DNA of 10,028 bases from Paracoccaceae bacterium (GTDB lineage: Bacteria; Pseudomonadota; Alphaproteobacteria; Rhodobacterales; Rhodobacteraceae): NCBI GenBank assembly GCA_011523445.1, contig WTGT01000344.1:1-10028 (forward strand), in the 5' to 3' direction. Positions 1 through 5,619 of this stretch are shown piece after piece (the first letter of the stretch is position 1; each line of letters begins with the position of its first letter). Under the pieces are notes generated by a model. That model was not told where the DNA came from. It did no database searches and was given only the letters and a program-made list of their open reading frames with translations. A program made the position numbers and the translations under genes.

Positions 1-945
1 CATAAAATTAATAATGTTCTTGGGCAAATCCTTTTGGCCATGCGAATGGGTAAAACCAGAATTATTGCTGAAACAGGTGCAGGTCAGCACGGGGTTGCCA
101 CAGCTACGGTCTGCGCCAGATTTGGACTTCCCTGTATAGTTTATATGGGTACGCATGATGTGGAACGTCAGGCTCCCAATGTCTTTCGTATGAAATTGCT
201 GGGGGCAGAAGTTATACCCGTTACTTCCGGGCGTGGCACTCTCAAGGATGCCATGAATGATGCCCTCAGGGACTGGGTAACAAATGTCAACAATACTTTT
301 TATTGTATCGGAACGGTAGCCGGTCCTCATCCCTATCCGGCCATGGTAAGGGACTTTCAATCAATTATCGGGAAGGAAGCGAAATCCCAAATGATGGAAA
401 TGGAGGGTCGACTACCAGATACTCTCATAGCGGCCATAGGTGGTGGTTCCAATGCCATGGGTTTGTTCCATCCCTTCCTTGATGACAGATCTGTTGAGAT
501 CATAGGCGTAGAAGCGGGAGGCAAGGGTGTTGATGAAAAAATGCAACATTGTGCTTCTCTTACGGGAGGCCGACCTGGTGTACTCCATGGCAATAGAACA
601 TATCTTCTGCAGGACTTTGACGGTCAAATTCTGGAAGGTTTTTCTATATCTGCCGGTCTGGATTATCCAGGTATTGGCCCCGAGCATTCATGGTTGCATG
701 AAACAGGCAGGGCCACCTATGTATCAGTTACTGATGCAGAAGCACTCCAGGCCTTTCAGGTCTGTTGTGAACAGGAAGGGATAATTCCTGCCCTTGAACC
801 CTGTCATGCCCTGGCACATGTGATGAAAATTGCCGGTGATTTACCCAAAGACCATATCATTTGCATGAATATGTGTGGACGTGGAGACAAGGATATATTC
901 ACCGTAGCCAAAGCTCTTGGAATCGAAATGGATTCTTCGGACTAG
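1..945 (+). CDS. trpB: Tryptophan synthase beta subunit, 5'-truncated by the window edge
   Basis: PLP enzyme that joins indole (channelled from TrpA) with L-serine to make L-tryptophan; cytoplasmic alpha2beta2 complex. Frame 1 is open from base 1 and gives 314 residues of the usual ~400, so about 85-90 N-terminal residues lie outside the window. The first two codons read His-Lys and continue INN-LGQ; that Lys (residue 2 here) matches the Schiff-base lysine, K87 of the Salmonella enzyme. ETGAGQHG follows, with the catalytic Glu at residue 24 (E109). GGGSN at 147-151 binds the PLP phosphate, and PALE at 263-266 and GRGDKD at 293-298 are also present. The residue before GRGDKD is Cys292 where Salmonella has Ser377, a pyridine-nitrogen ligand. 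A TTG at 34 is internal and not a start. The TAG stop at 943-945 overlaps the stop of the opposing gene. trpA lies on the other strand. Confidence 0.97.
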   Translation, partial: HKINNVLGQILLAMRMGKTRIIAETGAGQHGVATATVCARFGLPCIVYMGTHDVERQAPNVFRMKLLGAEVIPVTSGRGTLKDAMNDALRDWVTNVNNTFYCIGTVAGPHPYPAMVRDFQSIIGKEAKSQMMEMEGRLPDTLIAAIGGGSNAMGLFHPFLDDRSVEIIGVEAGGKGVDEKMQHCASLTGGRPGVLHGNRTYLLQDFDGQILEGFSISAGLDYPGIGPEHSWLHETGRATYVSVTDAEALQAFQVCCEQEGIIPALEPCHALAHVMKIAGDLPKDHIICMNMCGRGDKDIFTVAKALGIEMDSSD

Positions 946-1325
946 TTCAAATCTATTGCGTGTTCCTTCAATACTTCCAGAGGTACTATTTCCGTAGACC
1001 TCATATGAGTAGCCCCGAGGACAATCCTGGGAGCTTTGCCTTCCTGAAAGGCCTGTAGAAACCTCGCTGCACACAGGCACCATTGATCACCAGCCTTCAA
1101 TCCCGGGAATCCAAAAGCCGGAACCGGTGTGGACAAATCATTCCCAGCTTGTTTGGAATATGAAAGAAACTCATCTGTCATGATGGCACAAACGGTGTGA
1201 CTACCCACATCTTCCACAGAGGTTTCACAGCATCCGGTTCGGTAAAACCCGGTTTTGGGATTATGTGAACAAGGAATCAGCGGTTCCCCGAAAACATTTA
1301 CCTGGTCGTAAAGTACCTTGTTCAT
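942..1325 (-). CDS. DUF2237 family protein, function unknown
   Basis: A 127-residue protein that I recognise as a full-length DUF2237 member; the family has no assigned function that I know of. Conserved-looking blocks are NVFGEPL near residue 10, PCS at 18-20, TGFYRTGCC at 25-33, EDVGSHTVCA at 38-47, GNDLSTP at 61-67, FGFPGLKAGD at 71-80 and WCLCAAR at 82-88. Six cysteines (19, 32, 33, 46, 83, 85), including a CC and a CxC, would allow metal binding or disulfides, but that is inference. There is no signal peptide or membrane segment. The ATG start is supported by GAGGT upstream with a suitable spacing. It is the last gene of the minus-strand run and ends tail to tail with trpB, sharing CTAG. 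The 122-base gap from pth and a TATAAT in that gap suggest it may also have its own promoter. Confidence 0.9.
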   Translation of the reverse strand: MNKVLYDQVNVFGEPLIPCSHNPKTGFYRTGCCETSVEDVGSHTVCAIMTDEFLSYSKQAGNDLSTPVPAFGFPGLKAGDQWCLCAARFLQAFQEGKAPRIVLGATHMRSTEIVPLEVLKEHAIDLN

Positions 1326-1374
1326 TGCTACCTCGATTGATTAATTTGAACCATAACAATGGCACAATAATATC

Positions 1375-1380
1375 ATTATA
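1375..1380 (-). promoter_or_regulatory. Possible -10 box for the DUF2237 gene
   Basis: A perfect TATAAT is read on the minus strand, about 50 bases before the DUF2237 start. No good -35 hexamer lies 16-18 bases upstream of it, and the surroundings are AT-rich, so a chance match is quite possible. It also sits within an inverted repeat, ATAAT-N3-ATTAT (1368-1380). Confidence 0.22.
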
Positions 1381-1395
1381 GTTCAATAAAATGAA

Positions 1396-1421
1396 AGGGA
1401 TCGGGAATTCTCGTTATCCTT
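1396..1421 (-). terminator. Weak candidate terminator hairpin after pth
   Basis: About 27 bases past the pth stop, the minus-strand transcript can fold GGAU/AUCC, then an AA bulge, then CGAG/CCCG with one A-C mismatch around an AAUU loop. A U-rich stretch (UUUCAUUUUAUU) follows directly, as expected of an intrinsic terminator. The stem is short and imperfect, so this is tentative. If it works, DUF2237 would depend on its own promoter. Confidence 0.3.
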
Positions 1422-1447
1422 GATTTCAACATCTGGCAATTGCTTCA

Positions 1448-2122
1448 TTACCCAAAGAATTTCGAAAGCCTAGAAAATATTCCGTCCACTTTCTTGGTCT
1501 TGTCTGCCGATGAAACATCCGAACGCTTGGGTGCATTTGCCGTTTTTGGCCTAGTTTGCAATTCAAGGTTGATTTTGTTGAGGAATTGTGCGTGATTACC
1601 ATCCACCAAATATGGAAATCCATTTGCTAAACCTGTCAACAAGTCAACCAGCCAGCCATTTTGGTCTTGTTTGGAGAAATTTCCCAAAACGTAATTATGA
1701 ACCAAATCCTTGCTCCCCGGGTGTCCGATGCCCATTCTGATTCGTAGAAAATCTGGACCAATATGGCTGATTATTGACCTTAATCCATTGTGTCCAGCAT
1801 GGCCACCTCCAGACTTTATCCTTACCTTGCCTGGAGCTAGATCAATTTCATCGTGGAAGACTATTACCTGATCAGATGGAATCTTGTAGAATTTGACAAC
1901 TTCACCAATGGAATTCCCGGAATTGTTCATGAAGGTTTGTGGCTTGATCAGGAGAACCGTTTCACCCTCGATTTTCCCTTCAACTATTTGACCCTGAAAT
2001 TTTTTCCGCCAGTTATTGTCCATATAGGAATCAGCAAGTGAATCCAGTACCATGAAGCCAATGTTATGGCGGTTCATACAATATTTGGAACCAGGGTTAC
2101 CAAGCCCTACAATCAATAACAC
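1448..2122 (-). CDS. pth: Peptidyl-tRNA hydrolase
   Basis: Cleaves the ester bond of peptidyl-tRNAs that drop off ribosomes, freeing tRNA for reuse; cytoplasmic and usually essential. The signature VGLGNPG is at residues 5-11, with Asn9. RHNIG at 18-22 carries the catalytic His19. FMNNSG at 64-69 gives the substrate-binding Asn66. HDEIDL at 90-95 holds Asp91, which pairs with the His. GGGHAGHNGL at 105-114 includes Asn112, and RMGIGHPG is at 129-136. At 224 residues it exceeds the ~194 of the E. coli enzyme; the extra part is a Lys/Arg/Ser-rich tail ending in SRLSKFFG, a form I associate with Alphaproteobacteria. The start is GTG, with AAGGA seven bases upstream; an ATG eight bases further up is out of frame. 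It follows rplY by 127 bases, a pairing common in many bacteria. Confidence 0.96.
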   Translation of the reverse strand: MLLIVGLGNPGSKYCMNRHNIGFMVLDSLADSYMDNNWRKKFQGQIVEGKIEGETVLLIKPQTFMNNSGNSIGEVVKFYKIPSDQVIVFHDEIDLAPGKVRIKSGGGHAGHNGLRSIISHIGPDFLRIRMGIGHPGSKDLVHNYVLGNFSKQDQNGWLVDLLTGLANGFPYLVDGNHAQFLNKINLELQTRPKTANAPKRSDVSSADKTKKVDGIFSRLSKFFG

Positions 2123-2172
2123 CTTATCATCCTTTAACTGGAATCAAAAAGATCAACCAATTTGAGAATACA

Positions 2173-2195
2173 TCAGAATGGCATCAACCATCTGA
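2173..2195 (-). other. Hairpin in the rplY-pth gap
   Basis: TCAGA-A-TGG and CCA-TCTGA form an eight-pair stem with a single bulged base and a six-base loop. It lies between the rplY stop and the pth start, about 50 bases before pth. No T-run follows on either strand, so it looks more like an RNA-processing or attenuation element, or chance, than an intrinsic terminator. Confidence 0.35.
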
Positions 2196-2249
2196 CAGAA
2201 AAATATTTCCGAAAATACCAGATTATATGCGGTGACTATAGCAAATCAC

Positions 2250-2900
2250 CTATTCTTCTTCCTGTTCCTCTTCCTCTTCTTCAGGTGCTTCCTCAACTTC
2301 TTGATCCTGTTCCTCTGATCTCAGACCCGATGGTGCGGAAATATTTGCAATTACAAAATCCCGGTCGCTGATGGTTGGCCTGGTTCCTTTTGGAAGCTTG
2401 ATCTTTGATATGGTAATAACATCACCTACATCCAGACCTTCCAAATCGGCTACCAATGATGTGGGTATATCACCGGCGGTAACAATCAACTCCACCTCAC
2501 CTCTAACCACGGTAAGAACACCCCCACGCTTTATACCAGGGGATTTATCCTCGTTGATAAACTCTACGGGTATGAACAGATTAATTTTGGAAGTCCTCCT
2601 CAACCGCATCAAATCCAAATGGGTAGGAAGGTCAAGAACAACGTCCCTCTGGACAGAACGACAAATCACTCTGACATCTTCCCTGTCCTTGATTTGCAGG
2701 TTGAAGAGTGTGGACAAAAATCTGCCTTCACGCAACTTCTTGAGCAATTCATTGAAATTGACGTTTATGGTTATCGGATCCTCGCCCCCACCATAAACTA
2801 CTCCGGGCACTAAACCCTCTCGCCGAGCTTTCCGAGCGGCCCCCTTGCCTGTCCCCGGTCTGATTTCTGCTCGGAGATTTGGTATATTATCTGTTACCAT
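2250..2900 (-). CDS. rplY: 50S ribosomal protein L25, long Ctc/TL5 form
   Basis: Binds 5S rRNA in the central protuberance of the large ribosomal subunit. With the chosen start it is 216 residues and two-domain. The N-terminal 5S-binding domain (about 1-92) has the typical GKGAARKARREGLVPGVVYGG at its front. The C-terminal beta-rich domain (about 98-185) includes SPGIKRGGVL and the LPKGTRPT segment. The last ~21 residues are an acidic tail of almost only Glu, Gln and Asp. Start choice: the longer frame begins at 2960, but those extra 20 residues do not resemble L25. AGGAG sits six bases before the ATG at 2900 and three before an adjacent ATG at 2903, so 2900 is preferred. It lies between lldD (198 bases upstream) and pth (127 bases downstream), with its own candidate promoter and a hairpin leader. 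Confidence 0.95.
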   Translation of the reverse strand: MVTDNIPNLRAEIRPGTGKGAARKARREGLVPGVVYGGGEDPITINVNFNELLKKLREGRFLSTLFNLQIKDREDVRVICRSVQRDVVLDLPTHLDLMRLRRTSKINLFIPVEFINEDKSPGIKRGGVLTVVRGEVELIVTAGDIPTSLVADLEGLDVGDVITISKIKLPKGTRPTISDRDFVIANISAPSGLRSEEQDQEVEEAPEEEEEEQEEE

Positions 2901-2906
2901 CATTAT

Positions 2907-2911
2907 CTCCT
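2907..2911 (-). promoter_or_regulatory. Ribosome binding site deciding the rplY start
   Basis: AGGAG on the minus strand is followed by ATA and two tandem ATG codons. Spacing is three bases to the first and six to the second, favouring the second (2900). It lies inside the longer open frame that begins at 2960, arguing against that start. Confidence 0.7.
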
Positions 2912-2923
2912 GAATGAAAAATA

Positions 2924-2952
2924 GCGGACAACCTCCAAGGGTGCCTGTCCAC
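2924..2952 (-). promoter_or_regulatory. Hairpin in the rplY 5' leader
   Basis: In the minus-strand transcript GUGGACA pairs with UGUCCGC (seven pairs, one G-U). A GGC bulge on the 5' side follows, then ACC/GGU closes a six-base loop. It ends about 12 bases before the AGGAG of rplY. Leaders of ribosomal protein genes are often autoregulatory, and L25 leaders are known in some other bacteria, so regulation is plausible but unproven. Confidence 0.4.
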
Positions 2953-2963
2953 AACGACACAAA

Positions 2964-2991
2964 GATATATTACCCAAAATCCATAAATCAA
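2964..2991 (-). promoter_or_regulatory. Candidate sigma-70-type promoter for rplY
   Basis: On the minus strand TTGATT (2991-2986, 4 of 6 to the -35 consensus) is followed after 16 bases by TATATC (2969-2964, 4 of 6 to the -10). Transcription would start near 2957, giving a leader of about 57 bases that contains the hairpin just described. The match is moderate. Confidence 0.35.
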
Positions 2992-3005
2992 CAGGTGAAT
3001 TCAAA

Positions 3006-3028
3006 CCTTAAACTGATTTGATTTAAGG
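3006..3028 (-). terminator. Hairpin in the lldD-rplY gap, possible weak terminator
   Basis: CCTTAAA and TTTAAGG make a perfect seven-pair stem around a nine-base loop, about 70 bases past the lldD stop. On the minus strand it is followed by TTTGAATT, only partly T-rich. The stem is AT-rich, so it would be a weak terminator at best. It lies just upstream of the candidate rplY promoter, a sensible place to insulate the two units. Confidence 0.3.
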
Positions 3029-3067
3029 GGACTTCTGATTTAATCATTTCCTGCGACTGCCTAAGTT

Positions 3068-3081
3068 CAAACACCTGTTTG
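3068..3081 (-). other. Small perfect hairpin just after the lldD stop
   Basis: CAAAC and GTTTG form five pairs around a four-base loop, starting 17 bases after the lldD stop. No T-run follows on the minus strand. Its CACCTGTT half is also complementary to AACAGGTG at 2990-2997, so alternative long-range pairing across the gap is possible. Confidence 0.25.
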
Positions 3082-3098
3082 TTTAAGAGATGCGCCCT

Positions 3099-4265
3099 TT
3101 ACCATTTCCAATTTGTTTGGAAGTCTGAAGGAATCAACAGATTTTTTTCACCAAATTCGGAAATATCCCTAATCCCACACAGAGCCATGGAAGTAGCCAA
3201 TTCCTTGTGCATGATTTCAATGGCTTTTTCAACACCTGCTTCACCCATTGCTCCCAGACCATAAATATAGGCTCGTCCAATCAGTGTTGCCTTGGCTCCC
3301 AATCCGATAGCTCGCAATACATCCTGGCCTGAACGGATACCGGAATCAAAATAAACCTCAAGCTTGTCTCCAACAGCTTCAACTATTGCGGGCAACATCC
3401 TGATGGAAGAGAGAGCACCATCCAGTTGGCGTCCGCCATGATTGGATACAACAATGGCATCAACACCGATGGAAGCAGCCTTTTTGGCATCCTCTACATC
3501 CATGATGCCCTTCAGAACAAGCGGACCATCCCAAAGATCCTTGACTTGCCTAACCGTTTCCCAATCGAGTTTGGAATAAAACTGATCAGCCACCCATGAC
3601 ATCAATGAACTCAGATCTTTAACCCCATCAACATGGCCATCGACGTTTCCGAAACTCTTTCTGGGAGTACGCAAAATGCCAAGACCCCACCTAACCTTGG
3701 TAGCTAAGTCCAGAAGGGTTTTAAGATTCGGTCTGGGAGGAATGGACAGACCATTCTTGATATCCATGTGCCTTTGGCCGAGAACCTGCAAATCCATCGT
3801 CAGCACCAATGCCGAACAATTTGCTTCCTTGGCCCTTTTAATCAGGTTACGGCTGAATTCCTGGTCATTCATGTAATAGAGTTGAAACCAGAATCCTTCT
3901 CCTGCTTCCCTCGCAACATCCTCAATTGAGCAAACTGACATAGTGGATAGAATGAATGGAACGCCATTTTTTTTGGCTGCACGGGCTGCTTTTATTTCAC
4001 CATCAGCCGACTGCATGCCGGTCAATCCAACGGGAGCCAATGCCAGAGGCATTGACATCTTGTTGCCTAGCATGGAAATTTCGGTTGATGTTTGTGAGAT
4101 ATCGACCCCTACCTTCTGGTTGAATTTGATGAGATCCAAATCCCTGGAATTGTTTTTGAATGTACTCTCGGACCAGCTGCCCGTCTCGACATAATCGTAA
4201 AACATCTTGGGGACCCTGCGCTTGTAAAGCTGCTTTAAATCTTCAATACAGGTTATAACTGGCAC
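3099..4265 (-). CDS. lldD: FMN-dependent L-lactate dehydrogenase (alpha-hydroxy acid oxidase family)
   Basis: Oxidises L-lactate to pyruvate with FMN and passes electrons to the respiratory chain, usually at the inner face of the cytoplasmic membrane. At 388 residues it has the family length and covers one complete FMN TIM-barrel. Visible elements: FYDYVETGSWSE near 22-34, the FMN-binding LAPVGLTGM at 76-84, FQLY at 127-130, LTMDLQVLGQRH at 155-166, LKGI with Lys252, the signature SNHGGRQLDG at 274-283 with catalytic His276 and Arg279, DSGIRSG at 308-314 (FMN phosphate) and GR at 330-331. The substrate is inferred; glycolate or another 2-hydroxy acid cannot be excluded, though the DLQ-LGQRH variant is the one I know from alphaproteobacterial LldD annotations. 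The start is GTG with GGAG and AGGA just upstream; an in-frame ATG at 4280 is cut off by a TAG. It follows trpA by 51 bases and is probably co-transcribed. Confidence 0.92.
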   Translation of the reverse strand: MPVITCIEDLKQLYKRRVPKMFYDYVETGSWSESTFKNNSRDLDLIKFNQKVGVDISQTSTEISMLGNKMSMPLALAPVGLTGMQSADGEIKAARAAKKNGVPFILSTMSVCSIEDVAREAGEGFWFQLYYMNDQEFSRNLIKRAKEANCSALVLTMDLQVLGQRHMDIKNGLSIPPRPNLKTLLDLATKVRWGLGILRTPRKSFGNVDGHVDGVKDLSSLMSWVADQFYSKLDWETVRQVKDLWDGPLVLKGIMDVEDAKKAASIGVDAIVVSNHGGRQLDGALSSIRMLPAIVEAVGDKLEVYFDSGIRSGQDVLRAIGLGAKATLIGRAYIYGLGAMGEAGVEKAIEIMHKELATSMALCGIRDISEFGEKNLLIPSDFQTNWKW

Positions 4266-4316
4266 TTGATCCTACTCCATCAGTGTATTAGGAAACAAAA
4301 TTAATCAGGGGCTAGA

Positions 4317-5114
4317 TTAAACTGTTTGGGAATTTACTCCTTCAGACAGGTTTTGAACGAACTCCAAAACCTCTTTTACAGGTCTTTCCTCACCAATCAA
4401 ATTGACGATTGAGGAACCTACCACAACTCCATCTGCAATATTGCTTATGGCCTTTGCCATCTCGGGGGTTTTGACTCCAAAACCAACACACACCGGCAAA
4501 TCGGTTGCCATTTTAATTCTAGCTACATCCGGTGCAACTTCTTCGGGTTTCGGAGCCCTCGCGCCAGTGATACCGGTAATAGACACAAAATAGACAAAAC
4601 CACTGGTATTTTCCAAAACACGGGGAAGCCTTTTGTCATCAGTTGTAGGAGTTGCCAGGCGAATGAAACTCAAACCAGCTTCGTTGGCAGGTATGCACAA
4701 TTCCTGGTCTTCCTCCGGTGGCAGATCAACAATAATCAGACCATCAACACCAATTTCGACCGATTCCTTGATAAATCTCTCGACCCCATAGCTGTATATG
4801 GGATTGTAATACCCCATCAGGATAATCGGGGTCTCATTCTCGGTTTTTCGGAAGTCCCTGACCATGGATAGTGTTTTGGACACTGTTTGACCAGCTGCAA
4901 GCGCTCTTTGACCTGCCAATTGTATGGTTGGACCATCTGCCATCGGGTCAGTAAAAGGAATCCCCAATTCAATGATATCAACACCTGCATTGGGCAACCC
5001 CTCCAGCACTTTCCTAGAATATTCCGGATTGGGGTCACCTGCCATTATATAGGCAATAAAGGCCTTTTGGTTGTTGGATCGTAATTGATCAAACTTTGAA
5101 GTTAATCTAGACAC
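4317..5114 (-). CDS. trpA: Tryptophan synthase alpha subunit
   Basis: Splits indole-3-glycerol phosphate into glyceraldehyde 3-phosphate and indole, which passes through a tunnel to TrpB. At 265 residues it is a normal-length TIM barrel. YIMAGDP at 22-28 precedes the catalytic Glu49 in IIELGIPF and Asp60 in DPMADGP; both residues fall at the same numbers as in the enteric enzymes. The loop SITGITGAR and the phosphate-binding VGFGVKTPE and VVGSSIV stretches are present. The start is GTG, chosen because MSRLTSKFDQLR lines up with the usual alphaproteobacterial N-terminus; the ribosome site (GGGAAAGAG) is weak. It begins only 16 bases after the VOC gene and is followed after 51 bases by lldD, so the three likely share a transcript. 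Its partner trpB is on the opposite strand over 3 kb away. Confidence 0.97.
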   Translation of the reverse strand: MSRLTSKFDQLRSNNQKAFIAYIMAGDPNPEYSRKVLEGLPNAGVDIIELGIPFTDPMADGPTIQLAGQRALAAGQTVSKTLSMVRDFRKTENETPIILMGYYNPIYSYGVERFIKESVEIGVDGLIIVDLPPEEDQELCIPANEAGLSFIRLATPTTDDKRLPRVLENTSGFVYFVSITGITGARAPKPEEVAPDVARIKMATDLPVCVGFGVKTPEMAKAISNIADGVVVGSSIVNLIGEERPVKEVLEFVQNLSEGVNSQTV

Positions 5115-5130
5115 TGGACTCTTTCCCAGC

Positions 5131-5538
5131 TTATTCCATCTCCGTATTTACCATCCAAGGTATTCCGAATTTATCCTTCAATACACCAAATCCCGGGGAA
5201 AAGAATGTTGGTTCAAATTTCATAGTCACCGTTCCTCCTTCAGACAGTTTCTCAAAAATGTCACGGGCTTCCTCAACATTTTCAAAATTCAACGAAACGG
5301 CCATTCCTCTTGGTTCTTGGTAATTTTCAGTAAGATCGTCTGATCCCATCAAGCAGCCTCCTTCCAAGGACAAGGCAACATGCATTACTTTGTCGTCCAT
5401 ATCCTTTGAAAATGGGCTTTCACCAGGTATATCCCTAAATCTCTGCATGTATAAATTATCTACACCAAAGATCTTTGCATACCATTTGAATGCTTCCTCG
5501 CAATTGCCATCATAGAACAGGTAATGATTTATTTTCAT
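5131..5538 (-). CDS. VOC family (PhnB/glyoxalase-fold) protein, substrate unknown
   Basis: A 135-residue single protein with two beta-alpha-beta-beta-beta halves typical of the vicinal oxygen chelate fold. It begins INHYLFYDGNCEEAFKWY, and ends with the PhnB-like block FSPGFGVLKDKFGIPWMVN (about 112-130). The middle holds VMHVALSLEGGCLMGSD (about 51-67) and the MAVSLNFENVEEA strand-helix unit. E. coli PhnB shares this pattern and has no settled enzymatic role, so no reaction is assigned. The ATG start has AGGGG six bases upstream. It is first in the minus-strand group, 16 bases ahead of trpA, and divergent from ychF. Nothing in the sequence explains a link to tryptophan synthesis; it may simply share a promoter. 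The family call is firm, the function unknown. Confidence 0.9.
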   Translation of the reverse strand: MKINHYLFYDGNCEEAFKWYAKIFGVDNLYMQRFRDIPGESPFSKDMDDKVMHVALSLEGGCLMGSDDLTENYQEPRGMAVSLNFENVEEARDIFEKLSEGGTVTMKFEPTFFSPGFGVLKDKFGIPWMVNTEME

Positions 5539-5553
5539 GACGATCCCCTAGAC

Positions 5554-5583
5554 TTAAAATTCATATTCTGATCTCCATATAAT
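5554..5583 (+). promoter_or_regulatory. Candidate promoter for ychF
   Basis: TTAAAA (5554-5559, 4 of 6 to the -35 consensus) and a perfect TATAAT (5578-5583) are separated by 18 bases. The start would fall near 5590, leaving about 30 bases of leader before the GTG of ychF. The 81-base divergent region must also hold the promoter for the VOC-trpA-lldD group, for which I see only poor matches on the minus strand. Confidence 0.45.
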
Positions 5584-5615
5584 TACCCCTTATCAATGTT
5601 AATTTCAATGGGGTA
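5584..5615 (+). repeat. Inverted repeat around the putative ychF transcription start
   Basis: TACCCC (5584-5589) and GGGGTA (5610-5615) are perfect six-base inverted arms 20 bases apart. The left arm abuts the -10 box; the right arm contains the likely ribosome site GGGGT of ychF, five bases before its GTG. It could be an operator or a chance palindrome. Confidence 0.35.
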
Positions 5616-5619
5616 GAGA

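Noticed and set aside
34..945. A trpB gene starting at TTG 34
   Set aside because: The frame is open to base 1 and the upstream codons encode the conserved His-Lys and NN-LGQ of TrpB, including the PLP lysine, so TTG 34 is internal.
2371..2796. A 141-codon plus-strand ORF opposite rplY
   Set aside because: It is the antisense shadow of rplY, which has clear family motifs; the antisense protein is low-complexity Ser/Thr/Pro-rich with no recognisable domain.
2901..2960. An rplY start at 2960 with 20 extra residues
   Set aside because: The extra residues do not resemble L25, and a good AGGAG lies before the ATG at 2900; the DNA there also forms the leader hairpin.
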